Positions 45,474 through 54,788 of a DNA stretch of 64,000 bases are shown one piece after another. Each line of letters opens with the position of its first letter. The stretch's first letter is position 1. The stretch spans positions 1 through 64,000 of the forward strand of contig NZ_VWSF01000027.1 in the NCBI RefSeq assembly GCF_008629685.1, read 5' to 3'. The notes beneath the pieces are model-generated. The model was given only the letters and a program-made list of their open reading frames with translations, searched no databases and was not told the origin of the DNA. Position numbers and translations under genes: made by a program. Source of the stretch: Adhaeribacter rhizoryzae. GTDB taxonomy: Bacteria; Bacteroidota; Bacteroidia; Cytophagales; Hymenobacteraceae.

Positions 45474-46871
45474 ATGGATGAACATTTTGAAGATAGAAAT
45501 GAGGAGTTGGAGTTAATAAATAAATTCGAAAATATGGTAAAAGAAAACGATACCATATTTTTTGATTTATCGGAATTCGAATTAATCATTGATCATTATA
45601 CTACTAATTTAAATTATACCAAAGCACTGGCGGCCTGCAATGCCGCTTTGGCACAATACCCCTTTTCTACGGAATTGCTAATTGATAAATCGCAATTGCT
45701 GGCTATGGGCGGTAAATTTGAGGAAGCGCTGCAATTGATTGAAGAAGTGGCGCAGATAGACCCCGACAATGCCGATATTTTAGTAACCCGGGGTGTTATT
45801 TATACCCAGAAAGGCGAATACAGCACGGCTATTGAATATTTTAAGAAGGCGGCGGCCGTAACCACCGATCGCGACGATATTTATTTTAACATTGGGCTTA
45901 CCTATCAAAGTTGGGGTAAATTTAAATCGGCTACAAAATATTACAAGCAGTGCCTGCAAATAAACCCCGAAAATGATTTGTGCATGCAGGAACTGCTGTA
46001 TTGCCTGGATATTACGGGTAACCTGGAAAACAACCTGCCTTTTTTTCAGGAGTTTATCGATGCCGACCCTTATTCCCATACAGCCTGGTATAACCTGGGT
46101 TTGGTGCAGTTTAGGCTGGAGCAGTACGAGAAAGCCCTGAGCGCTTTTGAATACAGCACCATTATTAAAGCCGATTTTGCCAATGGCTATTTACAGCTAG
46201 CTAATACCTACGTACAACTCGGCGATTTTGCCAAAGCCATTGACCACTTTAACCAATTTACCCAGCATGATGCGCCATCCGCGGATATTTACTGTAATAT
46301 TGGTGAGTGCTACGAAAAGCTGCGGCAATGGGACCAGGCCCGCAAATATTACCAGAAATCCATTGATTTAGATCCGAACATGGATGAGGCTTGGTTTGGC
46401 ATTGGCGTAATTTTAAATGCGCAAGCCAAGTGGTTCGAAGCCGTGCATTTTTTCCGGAAAGCCACCACCATTTACCCCGATAGTTCGGATTATTGGCTGG
46501 CCCTGGCCGCAGCCGAGTATAACGTGGGGCACATTGTATCGAGTATTGAGGCGTACGAAAAGGCCAGCGAACTAGCCCCTGCTAATAAAGATATTTGGTT
46601 AAACTGGTCTATTTTGCTGTACGAACAAGGCAATTACGAGGGCGCTATTGAGCTGATGGAGAATGCTATTGAGATTCAGCCGGAAGAAGCCGAATTGCAT
46701 TACCGCATGTGCGCTTATTTGCTTTCGGCAGGAAATTACAAGGAAGCCTATAATTATCTCGAAAATGCATTAATTTTGGACTTCGATAAGCACCACCTGC
46801 TTTTTGAATATTTTCCCGAACTGGAATCGCAGAAAGCCCTGGCCCGCCTGATAGACCAATACCGGAAATAA
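45474..46871 (+). CDS. Tetratricopeptide repeat protein
   Basis: This 465-residue protein consists almost wholly of TPR-type helix pairs, about eleven, from residue 35 onward. Typical repeats are ADILVTRGVIYTQKGEYSTAIEYFKKAA, DDIYFNIGLTYQSWGKFKSATKYYKQCL and DIYCNIGECYEKLRQWDQARKYYQKSIDLDPN. There is no signal peptide or TM segment, so it is a cytoplasmic scaffold for protein contacts. No partner can be named. It has its own promoter. Confidence 0.9.
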   Translation: MDEHFEDRNEELELINKFENMVKENDTIFFDLSEFELIIDHYTTNLNYTKALAACNAALAQYPFSTELLIDKSQLLAMGGKFEEALQLIEEVAQIDPDNADILVTRGVIYTQKGEYSTAIEYFKKAAAVTTDRDDIYFNIGLTYQSWGKFKSATKYYKQCLQINPENDLCMQELLYCLDITGNLENNLPFFQEFIDADPYSHTAWYNLGLVQFRLEQYEKALSAFEYSTIIKADFANGYLQLANTYVQLGDFAKAIDHFNQFTQHDAPSADIYCNIGECYEKLRQWDQARKYYQKSIDLDPNMDEAWFGIGVILNAQAKWFEAVHFFRKATTIYPDSSDYWLALAAAEYNVGHIVSSIEAYEKASELAPANKDIWLNWSILLYEQGNYEGAIELMENAIEIQPEEAELHYRMCAYLLSAGNYKEAYNYLENALILDFDKHHLLFEYFPELESQKALARLIDQYRK

Positions 46872-47021
46872 ACGACAGGCAGGGGCACTTAATAGTTTTA
46901 GTTAACTTAAATTATTTAATAGCCAATTTTAAATGATTTTTAAATAATCTGTAAGCTTCTTAATTATTAAATCATTTGGGCAACAACCATTCTACATTAG
47001 TTAATATAACAATAAATCTTA

Positions 47022-47795
47022 ATGAATTATACCCTGAACCATTTGCCTGAGCGGGATGCCAAACCGCGGGAAAAAGGATACACCATGGCCATGGATAAAG
47101 GCCTTAGCATCCGGGAGGTAGAAGATTTTATAGAAGTAGCCGGCGAGTACGTAGATATTGTGAAACTGGGCTGGTCTACCTCTTACGTAGTACCTAATTT
47201 GCAGGGCAAGTTAGATGTTTATAAAGCGGCCGGCATTCCGGTATATTTTGGCGGCACTTTGTTCGAAGCTTTTATTATTCGGAATGAGTTTGACGAATAT
47301 CGCCGGATTCTGGATAAATATAACCTGGAATACGCCGAGGTATCGGATGGCTCTATTGAGTTACCGCACGATGAGAAGTGTCAATATATCAGCACTTTGG
47401 CTTCGCAGGTAACGGTTTTGTCGGAAGTTGGCTCAAAAGACGATCAGAAAATAATTCCGCCTTATAAGTGGATTAGCTTAATGCAGGCCGAACTCGATGC
47501 CGGCGCCTGGAAAGTAATTGGCGAAGCCCGCGAAGGCGGCAACGTAGGTTTGTTCCGGTCTACCGGCGAAGTGCGGAGTGGTTTGGTAGAAGAAATATTA
47601 ACCAAAATTCCTTTCGAAAAAATTATTTGGGAAGCACCGCAAAAAGAACAGCAGGTTTGGTTTGTTAAATTATTAGGGGCTAATGTAAACCTGGGCAATA
47701 TTTCGCCGAAAGAGGTAGTGCCGCTGGAAACAATCAGGCTTGGTTTGCGAGGCGATACTTTTTTACATTTTATAAACCTGAACGAGGTTAAATAA
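47022..47795 (+). CDS. comA: Phosphosulfolactate synthase
   Basis: This 257-residue enzyme joins sulfite to phosphoenolpyruvate to give phosphosulfolactate. Family features are EKGYTMAMDKGLSIREVEDFIEVAGEYVDIVKLGWSTSYV at the N-terminus, GIPVYFGGTLFEAFIIR, EVSDGSIELPHDEKC, LSEVGSKDD and AREGGNVGLFRSTGEVR. The lysines and metal ligands of the barrel are in place. In Bacteroidota the reaction is a plausible entry to cysteate for sulfonolipids (capnine), although the later steps are not here. The sulfite-type TauE permease at 11841 is far away. A terminator follows at 47801-47848. Confidence 0.88.
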   Translation: MNYTLNHLPERDAKPREKGYTMAMDKGLSIREVEDFIEVAGEYVDIVKLGWSTSYVVPNLQGKLDVYKAAGIPVYFGGTLFEAFIIRNEFDEYRRILDKYNLEYAEVSDGSIELPHDEKCQYISTLASQVTVLSEVGSKDDQKIIPPYKWISLMQAELDAGAWKVIGEAREGGNVGLFRSTGEVRSGLVEEILTKIPFEKIIWEAPQKEQQVWFVKLLGANVNLGNISPKEVVPLETIRLGLRGDTFLHFINLNEVK

Positions 47796-47800
47796 TTGGT

Positions 47801-47848
47801 GGCCGGAATAGGTATAGTGGCAAATACCTGTTCTGGCCGTTTAGTTTT
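47801..47848 (+). terminator. Terminator after phosphosulfolactate synthase
   Basis: GGCCGGAATAGGTA and TACCTGTTCTGGCC form a 14-bp stem (two G-U pairs) around a 10-base loop, followed by GTTTAGTTTT. Confidence 0.8.
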
Positions 47849-47876
47849 AAATAAGTTTATATTTTAACCAGCCTAC

Positions 47877-48554
47877 ATGGAGCTGTTGCACAATTTTATC
47901 GATTTTTTTCTGCACCTGGATGTGCATTTGTCTCAAATAATTCATGATTACGGCATTTGGGCCTACCTGATTTTATTCCTGATTATTTTTGTGGAGACTG
48001 GTTTGGTGGTAATGCCTTTTTTACCCGGCGACTCGTTGCTGTTTGCGGCCGGGGCTTTTGCCGCGCCCCAATTAACCCAAGCCGGCGAACTGGTGCCGGG
48101 GCCCTTTAACGTTTTTTACCTGATTGGGCTCTTATTTGTAGCGGCTTTTTTAGGCGATACCCTTAATTATTACATCGGCGATTATATTGGCCCTAAAGTG
48201 TTCCGGCGCAACTACCGTTTCCTGAAAAAAGAGCATTTGCTTAAAACGCAGCATTTTTACGAGAAGCACGGCGCCAAAACCATTATTTTTGCCCGGTTTA
48301 TTCCTATTATTCGCACCTTTGCCCCCTTTATTGCGGGCGTAGGTACCATGAAGTACAGTAAATTTATTGCCTATAATATTATTGGAGGCTTTATTTGGGT
48401 GGCTTTGTTTGTGGCCGCGGGCTACTTTTTTGGTAATATTCCGGCCGTGAAAAAGAATTTCACCCTGGCTATTTTTGCCATTATTATTATTTCCATTCTG
48501 CCACCATTATACGAATTTGCCAAGCACAAGCTTAGCGCCAAAAGCCGCGTCTGA
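47877..48554 (+). CDS. DedA family membrane protein
   Basis: This 225-residue inner-membrane protein belongs to the DedA/SNARE-associated family of small lipid-carrier flippases. Visible features are FVETGLVVMPFLPGDSLLFAAGAFA, a re-entrant motif, NYYIGDYIGPKVF, and KHGAKTIIFARFIPIIRTFAPFIAGVGTM, which carries the conserved FxRFxPxxRxxxP pattern. It has four to five TM segments. Known members recycle undecaprenyl phosphate or transport phosphatidylethanolamine. It lies 41 bases upstream of aroE. Confidence 0.92.
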   Translation: MELLHNFIDFFLHLDVHLSQIIHDYGIWAYLILFLIIFVETGLVVMPFLPGDSLLFAAGAFAAPQLTQAGELVPGPFNVFYLIGLLFVAAFLGDTLNYYIGDYIGPKVFRRNYRFLKKEHLLKTQHFYEKHGAKTIIFARFIPIIRTFAPFIAGVGTMKYSKFIAYNIIGGFIWVALFVAAGYFFGNIPAVKKNFTLAIFAIIIISILPPLYEFAKHKLSAKSRV

Positions 48555-48594
48555 TAAACAAAACCCAAGCACCAATAATTTCTGAAGCAATAGC

Positions 48595-49329
48595 ATGAAA
48601 GCATACGGCCTGATTGGTTACCCTTTAACGCATTCTTTTTCTGAGAAATATTTTGCCGAAAAGTTTAAGGCCGAGAATATTACTGATTGTGTTTACAAAC
48701 TTTACGAGTTGCCGGATATTCAAGCGTTTCCGGCACTCCTAAAATCTATTCCCAACCTGCATGGCCTAAATGTAACAGTACCCCACAAGGAGAAAGTAAT
48801 GGCTTATTTGGATGAGGTGGAAGCAGAAGCAAAAAAAATAGGCGCCGTAAACGTTATAAAATTCCAGAATGGCCGCACTACGGGTTACAACTCCGATTAC
48901 CAGGGCTTTATTCAGAGTTTAGAGAATTTTTACCCAATTAAGGCTGGCGCACAGGCTTTAATATTTGGTACGGGTGGGGCGGCAAAAGCCGTGCTAGCAG
49001 CTTTGGATGCAATGGGAATTGCTTACAAAATAGTTTCGCGCCAGCCGCAACCTGGCCAATTGCATTACAACAACCTTACCACAGACCTGTTAACCGAATA
49101 TTCTTTGTTAATTAATGCTACGCCTCTGGGTACTTACCCCAAAGTAGATACCTGCCCGGATCTGCCGTACGAAGCGCTTACCGGTAATCATTATTTATAT
49201 GATTTGGTATACAACCCCGCCGAAACCTTGTTCCTGAAAAAAGGGCGCGAAGCTGGTGCCAAAACTAAAAACGGCCACGAAATGCTGGTGCGGCAAGCCG
49301 AAGTTGCCTGGGAAATCTGGAACCGCTAA
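48595..49329 (+). CDS. aroE: Shikimate dehydrogenase
   Basis: This NADPH-dependent enzyme reduces 3-dehydroshikimate to shikimate in aromatic amino acid synthesis. The 244-residue protein begins MKAYGLIGYPLTHSFSEKYF, carries the substrate-binding NVTVPHKEKV with the catalytic Lys, IGAVNVIKF, NSDYQGF, and the nucleotide-binding IFGTGGAAKAVLAAL. The C-terminal DLVYNPAETLFLKKGREAGA and NGHEMLVRQA are typical. It is a little short compared with the usual 270-residue enzyme, as in most Bacteroidota. Confidence 0.94.
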   Translation: MKAYGLIGYPLTHSFSEKYFAEKFKAENITDCVYKLYELPDIQAFPALLKSIPNLHGLNVTVPHKEKVMAYLDEVEAEAKKIGAVNVIKFQNGRTTGYNSDYQGFIQSLENFYPIKAGAQALIFGTGGAAKAVLAALDAMGIAYKIVSRQPQPGQLHYNNLTTDLLTEYSLLINATPLGTYPKVDTCPDLPYEALTGNHYLYDLVYNPAETLFLKKGREAGAKTKNGHEMLVRQAEVAWEIWNR

Positions 49330-49409
49330 GAAAAATTGCTGCTTCCGAAATATTCTTTAAACCGCTCATAACCACCTTTATTTAATATCATAAATATTTG
49401 TGCCGGCCC

Positions 49410-49440
49410 TTTCTATGTGCTGCCTTACATAGTATATTTG
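49410..49440 (+). promoter_or_regulatory. Candidate promoter for the sigma/TM-barrel module B
   Basis: TATATTTG (49433-49440) matches TAnnTTTG exactly; TTTC at 49410 is at -33 spacing. It lies about 100 bases upstream of the sigma gene start. Confidence 0.4.
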
Positions 49441-49538
49441 AAATAATTCTTTAAATAAATTTTCTCCTTGCAACCATTCCTGCTACTAGTGGGTCATGGG
49501 GGTGAAGGTTATAACTATTCAGATATTCGGACGTCTAC

Positions 49539-50114
49539 TTGAAGCTCTTTCGGAAAAGTCTTACAGTTGAGCAAGAACTGGTGCAGGGGTGCATAGCAGG
49601 TAAAAGAGCTACGCAAAAGGCCCTCTATGACCTTTATGCCAAAAAAATGATGGCGGTTTGTTTGCGCTACGCCAAAACCAGTTTTGAGGCAGAAGATATT
49701 ATGCAGGAAGCGTTTGTAAAGATTTTTGAGCATATAGCTACGTTTAAAGGCGAGTGCCCGCTAGAATTCTGGATAAGACGCATTATGGTGAATACGGCCC
49801 TGAAGCACCATCGCAAAAAAATGTATGTAAGCTCGGTAGCCGAAAGCGATAAAATCGAAAATATTCCGGAAGAAGAATTTGTTTTGTCGAACTATGCCTA
49901 CGAAGATTTATTGGGTATGGTACAAAGTTTGGCCCCGCGATATCAGCTCATATTTAATTTATATGCTATAGAAGGATATTCTCATAAAGAGATTGCCACC
50001 ATGCTGGAAATCTCCGAAGGAACCTCTAAATCACAATATTCACGTGCGCGTGCAATTTTAAAAAACATGTTGGAACGTCACGAAGAAAAGTACAATGAAA
50101 GAATTATCAGATAA
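49539..50114 (+). CDS. ECF-type RNA polymerase sigma factor (module B)
   Basis: This 191-residue ECF sigma factor has region 2 (YDLYAKKMMAVCLRYAKTSFEAEDIMQEAFVKIFEHI, WIRRIMVNTALKHHRKK) and region 4 (APRYQLIFNLYAIEGYSHKEIATMLEISEGTSKSQYSRAR). The only in-frame starts after the upstream stop are rare codons; I prefer the TTG at 49539. It is a paralog of the sigma at 9824-10372, with the same FEAEDI..EAFVK and EGTSKSQ segments. It overlaps the next gene by 20 bases and the overlap repeats the sequence TTATCAGATAAA seen in module A. Confidence 0.9.
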   Translation: MKLFRKSLTVEQELVQGCIAGKRATQKALYDLYAKKMMAVCLRYAKTSFEAEDIMQEAFVKIFEHIATFKGECPLEFWIRRIMVNTALKHHRKKMYVSSVAESDKIENIPEEEFVLSNYAYEDLLGMVQSLAPRYQLIFNLYAIEGYSHKEIATMLEISEGTSKSQYSRARAILKNMLERHEEKYNERIIR

Positions 50115-51792
50115 AAGCAAACCGCAGCGCCTGGAAGATTTATTCCGGACCCAGATGGAAGCGGCGGAAGCAACGCCGTCGGAGCGGGTGTGGGAGCGGA
50201 TTGAACAAGGGTTAGACCTGAAAGAAGCCGGTTATTACAAAGAGCGGGTTGTCTGGTACCGGTCGTTGGCAGCGGCTTGCGTTGCTTTACTAGTATGCGC
50301 GGCCGTGTACCTGTACTACGATGCAAATACGCAGCATCCGGCCAATCAGCAGGTAGCAACTTTGCCGCAAACCCAAAATAACCCCGCTAGTGCCAATAGC
50401 AAAACTTCTTCACCCGTAGCCTCCAGTCCGTTAAATAATAACAACAGCCAACCAACCGAAAATACAAACGCAACTGCCGAAGCTGCTTTGCCGGCGCAAC
50501 CTGCATTAGCCGCAAAAGAAGCAGGTTCTAAAAATAATGCTACAAATAATTATGCTATTAACTTGCCAGATAATCAGGTTAATGCAAATAAAAATTCAGC
50601 TAAAACGTATGCGGCTACGCAATTAAATAATAATAATGTAAATCAAGAAAATATTGGTTTGGCAACTGGTAATTTAAATAATACTAAAGGTGAAAATAAT
50701 CTGTTAACCGGAGCAAATAATATTTCCTTAGCCAGAAATGCGAAACGGGCAGTATTAATCGAAAATAGAGAAGCAAATAATGGGCTGGAACCACTCCAAT
50801 CGGTAAATGCCTGGGCTTTGAGCAAAGGAGCAACTCCCGCCGATTCTTTATGGAAACCCAAAGCCATTGATGCTACGCCTCCTGCTTTGGCCTGGCAACC
50901 AACCGTTACTCCGGAACCGGAAAAACCTAAAATGTCGCGGTGGAGTTTTAGTGCAAAATATGCTCCGCAGTACTTTAACCAAAATGTAGAACTGGCATCG
51001 GCAGCCGCACCGCAATATTTAATGGCGCCTGGCAACAGCAGCTTTAACGGCGCGCCGGCGGCTAATGTAAATACCTTAAGTTATACCGAAGCCTTGAATG
51101 AATATGACCGGAATACCTCCTCGGGCTTTTCGTACAATACAGCGGCCGCAGTAGGCTACGCGCTAAACGAGCATTGGTCTTTAGAAACCGGACTGCTCTT
51201 TACCCAAAATATTGCTACCAGCAAGTCGTCGTACGTTTTTAGTAACTCTTATCTGGCGGTTCGTTACAGTAATAATGATCCGATGGCCGGCCTGAACGAT
51301 ACTAAAAATGTGGCACAGGCCGCCGCTTTACCCACCACGGCGTTAGTAGCTTCTTTAGCCGGACAGCAACACCTGGGTAATGCGGCTGTAATTCAAACGC
51401 CTACTTACGAAACCGAATATCGGTACCGCTCGCTGGGCATGCCGCTTAAATTAAACTACCAGACCAAGAGCCGGAAATCGTTTTATTTTGCTTCGGTGGG
51501 GTTATTAACCAACTTGCTGGTGCAAGCCAATATTGTTTCCGAATCGGACCGGGTGCCTAATATGAAATTTGGCAGTAACACAGATTCGCCTTTCCGTTCC
51601 TGGCAATTTGCCACTGTATTATCGGCTGGTAAAGGATTTCGGGTATCAGAGTCTATTAGTTTAAAAGCAGGTTTAGAAGGCACCCAGTATTTAACCAGCC
51701 TGGCCGCTCATCCCGAAAATTTAAATAGTAAGCAGCGCAAACCCTATACCATTGGCCTTGCTTTAAGCTCCAGTTACACGTTGGGCAAGTAA
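50095..51792 (+). CDS. Predicted trans-envelope protein: cytoplasmic segment, TM helix, long linker, outer-membrane beta-barrel (module B partner)
   Basis: This 565-residue protein has the same four-part layout as the module A partner. Residues 1-52 are charged and contain TPSERVWERIEQ, matching SPTDGWKKI of module A. Residues 53-75 form a TM helix (SLAAACVALLVCAAVYLYY). Residues 76-279 form a linker very rich in N, A, T and Q. Residues 280-565 alternate like beta-barrel strands (MSRWSFSAKYAPQYF, LSYTEALNEYDRNTSSGFSYNTAAAVGYAL, YRSLGMPLKLNYQTK, TIGLALSSSYTLGK). It has no cleavable signal peptide. It overlaps the sigma gene by 20 bases and is followed by a terminator. I infer an envelope-to-sigma signalling role by analogy and context only. 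Confidence 0.7.
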   Translation: MKELSDKSKPQRLEDLFRTQMEAAEATPSERVWERIEQGLDLKEAGYYKERVVWYRSLAAACVALLVCAAVYLYYDANTQHPANQQVATLPQTQNNPASANSKTSSPVASSPLNNNNSQPTENTNATAEAALPAQPALAAKEAGSKNNATNNYAINLPDNQVNANKNSAKTYAATQLNNNNVNQENIGLATGNLNNTKGENNLLTGANNISLARNAKRAVLIENREANNGLEPLQSVNAWALSKGATPADSLWKPKAIDATPPALAWQPTVTPEPEKPKMSRWSFSAKYAPQYFNQNVELASAAAPQYLMAPGNSSFNGAPAANVNTLSYTEALNEYDRNTSSGFSYNTAAAVGYALNEHWSLETGLLFTQNIATSKSSYVFSNSYLAVRYSNNDPMAGLNDTKNVAQAAALPTTALVASLAGQQHLGNAAVIQTPTYETEYRYRSLGMPLKLNYQTKSRKSFYFASVGLLTNLLVQANIVSESDRVPNMKFGSNTDSPFRSWQFATVLSAGKGFRVSESISLKAGLEGTQYLTSLAAHPENLNSKQRKPYTIGLALSSSYTLGK

Positions 51793-51852
51793 ATAGCAAC
51801 TAAAAATTTAAAGAGGATTATTCTTTTACAATATTGTTTATTATAGCATACT

Positions 51853-51884
51853 AAACCTGCTTAATATTTGAGCAGGTTTTTTAT
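51853..51884 (+). terminator. Terminator of module B
   Basis: AAACCTGCT and AGCAGGTTT pair in a 9-bp stem with a 9-base loop, then TTTATTT. Confidence 0.85.
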
Positions 51885-52032
51885 TTAAGTATAGTAGTTA
51901 GTAATTAACCACTGATTTTCAGTTTAAAACATACTGTTGGGCTTAACTATTAATTAATAATTAGTAATCTATATGTAATATTTAGTAATTCAGCTAAATA
52001 AATTAGAACAGAGGCAACTAGCCGGGCGCAAA

Positions 52033-52068
52033 TTTTGTTACAAATTGATCTGAATATTTCTAACTTTA
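52033..52068 (+). promoter_or_regulatory. Promoter for uvrB, possibly giving a leaderless mRNA
   Basis: TTTTG (52033-52037) and TAACTTTA (52061-52068) have -33/-7 spacing. The predicted transcript start falls on or next to the ATG at 52073, so the mRNA may have no leader. Confidence 0.5.
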
Positions 52069-52072
52069 TTCC

Positions 52073-54103
52073 ATGGATTTTAAGCTAACATCGGAGTTTA
52101 AACCAACCGGCGACCAACCCAAAGCCATTGCCCAATTAGTAGAGGGCGTCAGAAATGGCGAACCTGCTCAGGTTTTGCTGGGTGCTACGGGTACGGGTAA
52201 AACGTTTACAGTGGCTAACGTTATTCAGGAGGTTAAAAAACCAACCCTGGTACTTTGCCACAATAAAACCCTGGCCGCCCAGTTGTACGGGGAGTTCAAG
52301 AGTTTCTTCCCCAATAACTCCGTCGAATATTTTATATCGTACTACGATTATTACCAGCCCGAAGCTTATATCGCTTCCACTAATACCTTTATCGAGAAGG
52401 ATTTGGCTATTAACGAAGAAATTGAAAAGCTGCGGCTGCACTGTACGTCGGCGTTGTTATCGGGACGGCGCGATGTAATTGTGGTGGCTTCGGTTTCGTG
52501 TATTTACGGTATTGGTAACCCCGAAGAATTTGGTAAAAACGTAATTTACATTCGGCCGGGCCAGCGGGTAAGCCGCAACCATTTGCTTTACCAGTTTGTA
52601 CAAATATTATACAGCCGCACCGAAGCCGAGTTTACCCGCGGTTCTTTCCGGGTAAAAGGCGATACCGTCGATATTTTTCCGGCCTACGCCGATTACGCGT
52701 ATCGTATTTATTTCTTCGGCGACGAAATTGAAGCCATCCAGCGAATTGATCCCGGCACCGGTAAAAAAATTGGCGATGAAGACCAGGTAGCTTTGTACCC
52801 GGCCAACCTCTTCGTAACGGGCCAGGACGTTATGCAGCAAGCCATTCAGGAAATTCAGTTTGACTTAATGGCGCAGCACAATTATTTTCTGAAAGAATTC
52901 CGGGAAGATGAAGCCAAACGTATTAAAGAACGGACCGAGTTCGACCTGGAAATGATTCGGGAGTTAGGCTATTGCTCCGGCATTGAGAACTATTCGCGTT
53001 ATTTCGACCGGCGGCAGCCCGGCGCGCGGCCATTCTGTTTATTAGATTATTTCCCCAACGATTACCTGATGGTGATAGACGAAAGCCACGTAACCACGCC
53101 CCAGGTGCGGGCCATGTGGGGCGGCGACCGCTCGCGCAAAACCCAACTGGTAGAGTATGGCTTCCGGCTGCCTTCGGCCATGGATAACCGCCCGCTTACG
53201 TTTAATGAGTTTGAGTCGATGATGCAGCAGACTATTTTTGTTAGTGCTACGCCCAGCGATTACGAACTGCAGAAAGCCGGCGGGGTAGTAGTGGAGCAGA
53301 TAATCCGGCCCACCGGTTTGCTGGACCCCGAAATTGAAGTGCGCCCGAGCATTAACCAGGTAGATGATTTGCTGGACGAAATAGATACCCGTATTAAAAT
53401 GGGCGACCGCGTTTTGGTGACTACGCTTACCAAGCGCATGGCTGAAGAATTATCCAAATATATGGACCGGCTGAATATTAAAGTAAAATATATTCACTCG
53501 GAGATTAAATCTTTAGACCGCGTAGAAATATTGCGGGAACTGCGCTTAGGCCACATTGATGTGCTGATTGGCGTTAACCTGCTGCGCGAAGGTTTGGATT
53601 TACCCGAAGTGTCGTTGGTAGCCATTCTGGACGCCGATAAAGAAGGTTTCCTGCGTGATCAGCGCTCACTTATTCAGACTACGGGTCGGGCGGCCCGGAA
53701 CAGCCAGGGCAAAGTAATTATGTACGCCGACCGCATGACGGGTTCGATGCAGCGCACCATTGACGAAACCAACCGCCGCCGGTCCGTACAAATGGCTTAC
53801 AACGCAGAACACGGCATTACCCCAACCACGGTATACAAATCGAAAGAAGAGATTATGGTACAGACTTCGGTTGCCGATGCCCGGAAAGAAGTGAAGATTT
53901 ATGCTGGCCCCGACGAAGCGGAAATGTCTTTAGCGGCAGAACCGGTAATTCAATACATGAAGCGCGACGAACTCGAAAAGCTGATTAAGAAAACCGAAAA
54001 GCAGATGGAAGCCGCTGCCAAAGATTTAGACTTTTTACAAGCTGCCAAATTCCGCGATGAGCTGGCTGAATTACGAAAGTTATTGAAAAGCAAACGAGAT
54101 TAA
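52073..54103 (+). CDS. uvrB: Excinuclease ABC subunit B
   Basis: This 676-residue DNA helicase-like protein verifies damage for UvrC incision in nucleotide excision repair. Walker A GATGTGKT is at residues 37-44, the beta-hairpin YYDYYQPEAY at 90-99, and the DESH motif (VIDESHVTTPQV) and helicase motifs V-VI (GVNLLREGLDLPEVSLVAILDAD, QTTGRAARN) follow. The C-terminal UVR domain that contacts UvrC covers about residues 636-672. Length is normal. A strong terminator follows at 54114-54136. Confidence 0.97.
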   Translation: MDFKLTSEFKPTGDQPKAIAQLVEGVRNGEPAQVLLGATGTGKTFTVANVIQEVKKPTLVLCHNKTLAAQLYGEFKSFFPNNSVEYFISYYDYYQPEAYIASTNTFIEKDLAINEEIEKLRLHCTSALLSGRRDVIVVASVSCIYGIGNPEEFGKNVIYIRPGQRVSRNHLLYQFVQILYSRTEAEFTRGSFRVKGDTVDIFPAYADYAYRIYFFGDEIEAIQRIDPGTGKKIGDEDQVALYPANLFVTGQDVMQQAIQEIQFDLMAQHNYFLKEFREDEAKRIKERTEFDLEMIRELGYCSGIENYSRYFDRRQPGARPFCLLDYFPNDYLMVIDESHVTTPQVRAMWGGDRSRKTQLVEYGFRLPSAMDNRPLTFNEFESMMQQTIFVSATPSDYELQKAGGVVVEQIIRPTGLLDPEIEVRPSINQVDDLLDEIDTRIKMGDRVLVTTLTKRMAEELSKYMDRLNIKVKYIHSEIKSLDRVEILRELRLGHIDVLIGVNLLREGLDLPEVSLVAILDADKEGFLRDQRSLIQTTGRAARNSQGKVIMYADRMTGSMQRTIDETNRRRSVQMAYNAEHGITPTTVYKSKEEIMVQTSVADARKEVKIYAGPDEAEMSLAAEPVIQYMKRDELEKLIKKTEKQMEAAAKDLDFLQAAKFRDELAELRKLLKSKRD

Positions 54104-54113
54104 TACTGTACAG

Positions 54114-54136
54114 AAAGAGCCGCAAGGCTCTTTTTT
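54114..54136 (+). terminator. Terminator of uvrB
   Basis: AAAGAGCC-GCAA-GGCTCTTT forms an 8-bp stem with a GCAA tetraloop and T-run, 10 bases after the uvrB stop. Confidence 0.92.
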
Positions 54137-54180
54137 GTTATTAATCCCATTATTAGGCAATTTATGCGCTTACATTATCG

Positions 54181-54259
54181 GGTCATATTGAGCCTGGCGA
54201 AATAGCTATTAATTACATTACAATGCTGTTATAGATCCTTCGACAAGCTCAGGATGACA
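54181..54259. repeat. Dispersed palindromic repeat, copy 2 (REPIN-like)
   Basis: A left arm GTCATATTGAGCCTGGCGAA and an inverted right arm TTCGACAAGCTCAGGATGAC enclose a spacer of nearly 40 bases. The segment 54223-54258 is an exact reverse copy of 8821-8856 (36 bases). The remaining bases of the 54137-54327 gap show nothing else. Confidence 0.88.
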
Positions 54260-54327
54260 AAACCATTGGAAAGCGCAGGTACTATTTGATGGTAGTAATA
54301 GTTATGGTTGTTTCGGGCTATCATCCT

Positions 54328-54696
54328 TTATTTAGCAAACTCACCAAAGTGCCACAATACACCTGATGGGTCATGCATAAATAATTCTCTGCCCCAATTA
54401 AATTGCTTAATTTCTGTAATTTTTACGTCTTGGAATTTACTCGTCAAACCTTTGCTTTGCAATTCGGCAGCGCATTTTTCAACGTCGTCTACTTCTAAAA
54501 ATATCATCGAATTATTTACCCATTCTTCCGCATAGTAGTCCTGCAAATAAAAACCTAAATTTTCGTTTACCTTAAACAAACACATTTTTTGGTCAATTAC
54601 AATTTCCTCAAAATCAAGTTCCCGGTAAAACGCTCTTGATTCTTCATAGTTTTTTGCGCCAATAAATGCGCGGATAGATTTTGGTTGGTAGTTCAT
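54328..54696 (-). CDS. VOC superfamily (glyoxalase/bleomycin resistance-like) protein
   Basis: This 122-residue protein has the vicinal-oxygen-chelate fold pattern: RAFIGAKNYEESRAFYRELDFEEI at the N-terminus, then FYLQDYYAEEWVNNSMIFLEVDDVEKCAAELQSKG in the middle and GRELFMHDPSGVLWHFGEF at the end. The start at 54696 fits the family; the longer frame starts with 16 unrelated residues. Members range from metal-dependent enzymes to drug-binding proteins; function here is unknown. It lies upstream in reading direction of nothing obvious and is probably independent of the MocA gene. Confidence 0.75.
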   Translation of the reverse strand: MNYQPKSIRAFIGAKNYEESRAFYRELDFEEIVIDQKMCLFKVNENLGFYLQDYYAEEWVNNSMIFLEVDDVEKCAAELQSKGLTSKFQDVKITEIKQFNWGRELFMHDPSGVLWHFGEFAK

Positions 54697-54788
54697 GTAA
54701 TGTAGTTTTTGCCGGTTGTTTACTATTATTCTTTTCGTAAACAACTGGTGGGTACCTGGTAATTTATTTACGGATGCAGGGTTATTAA

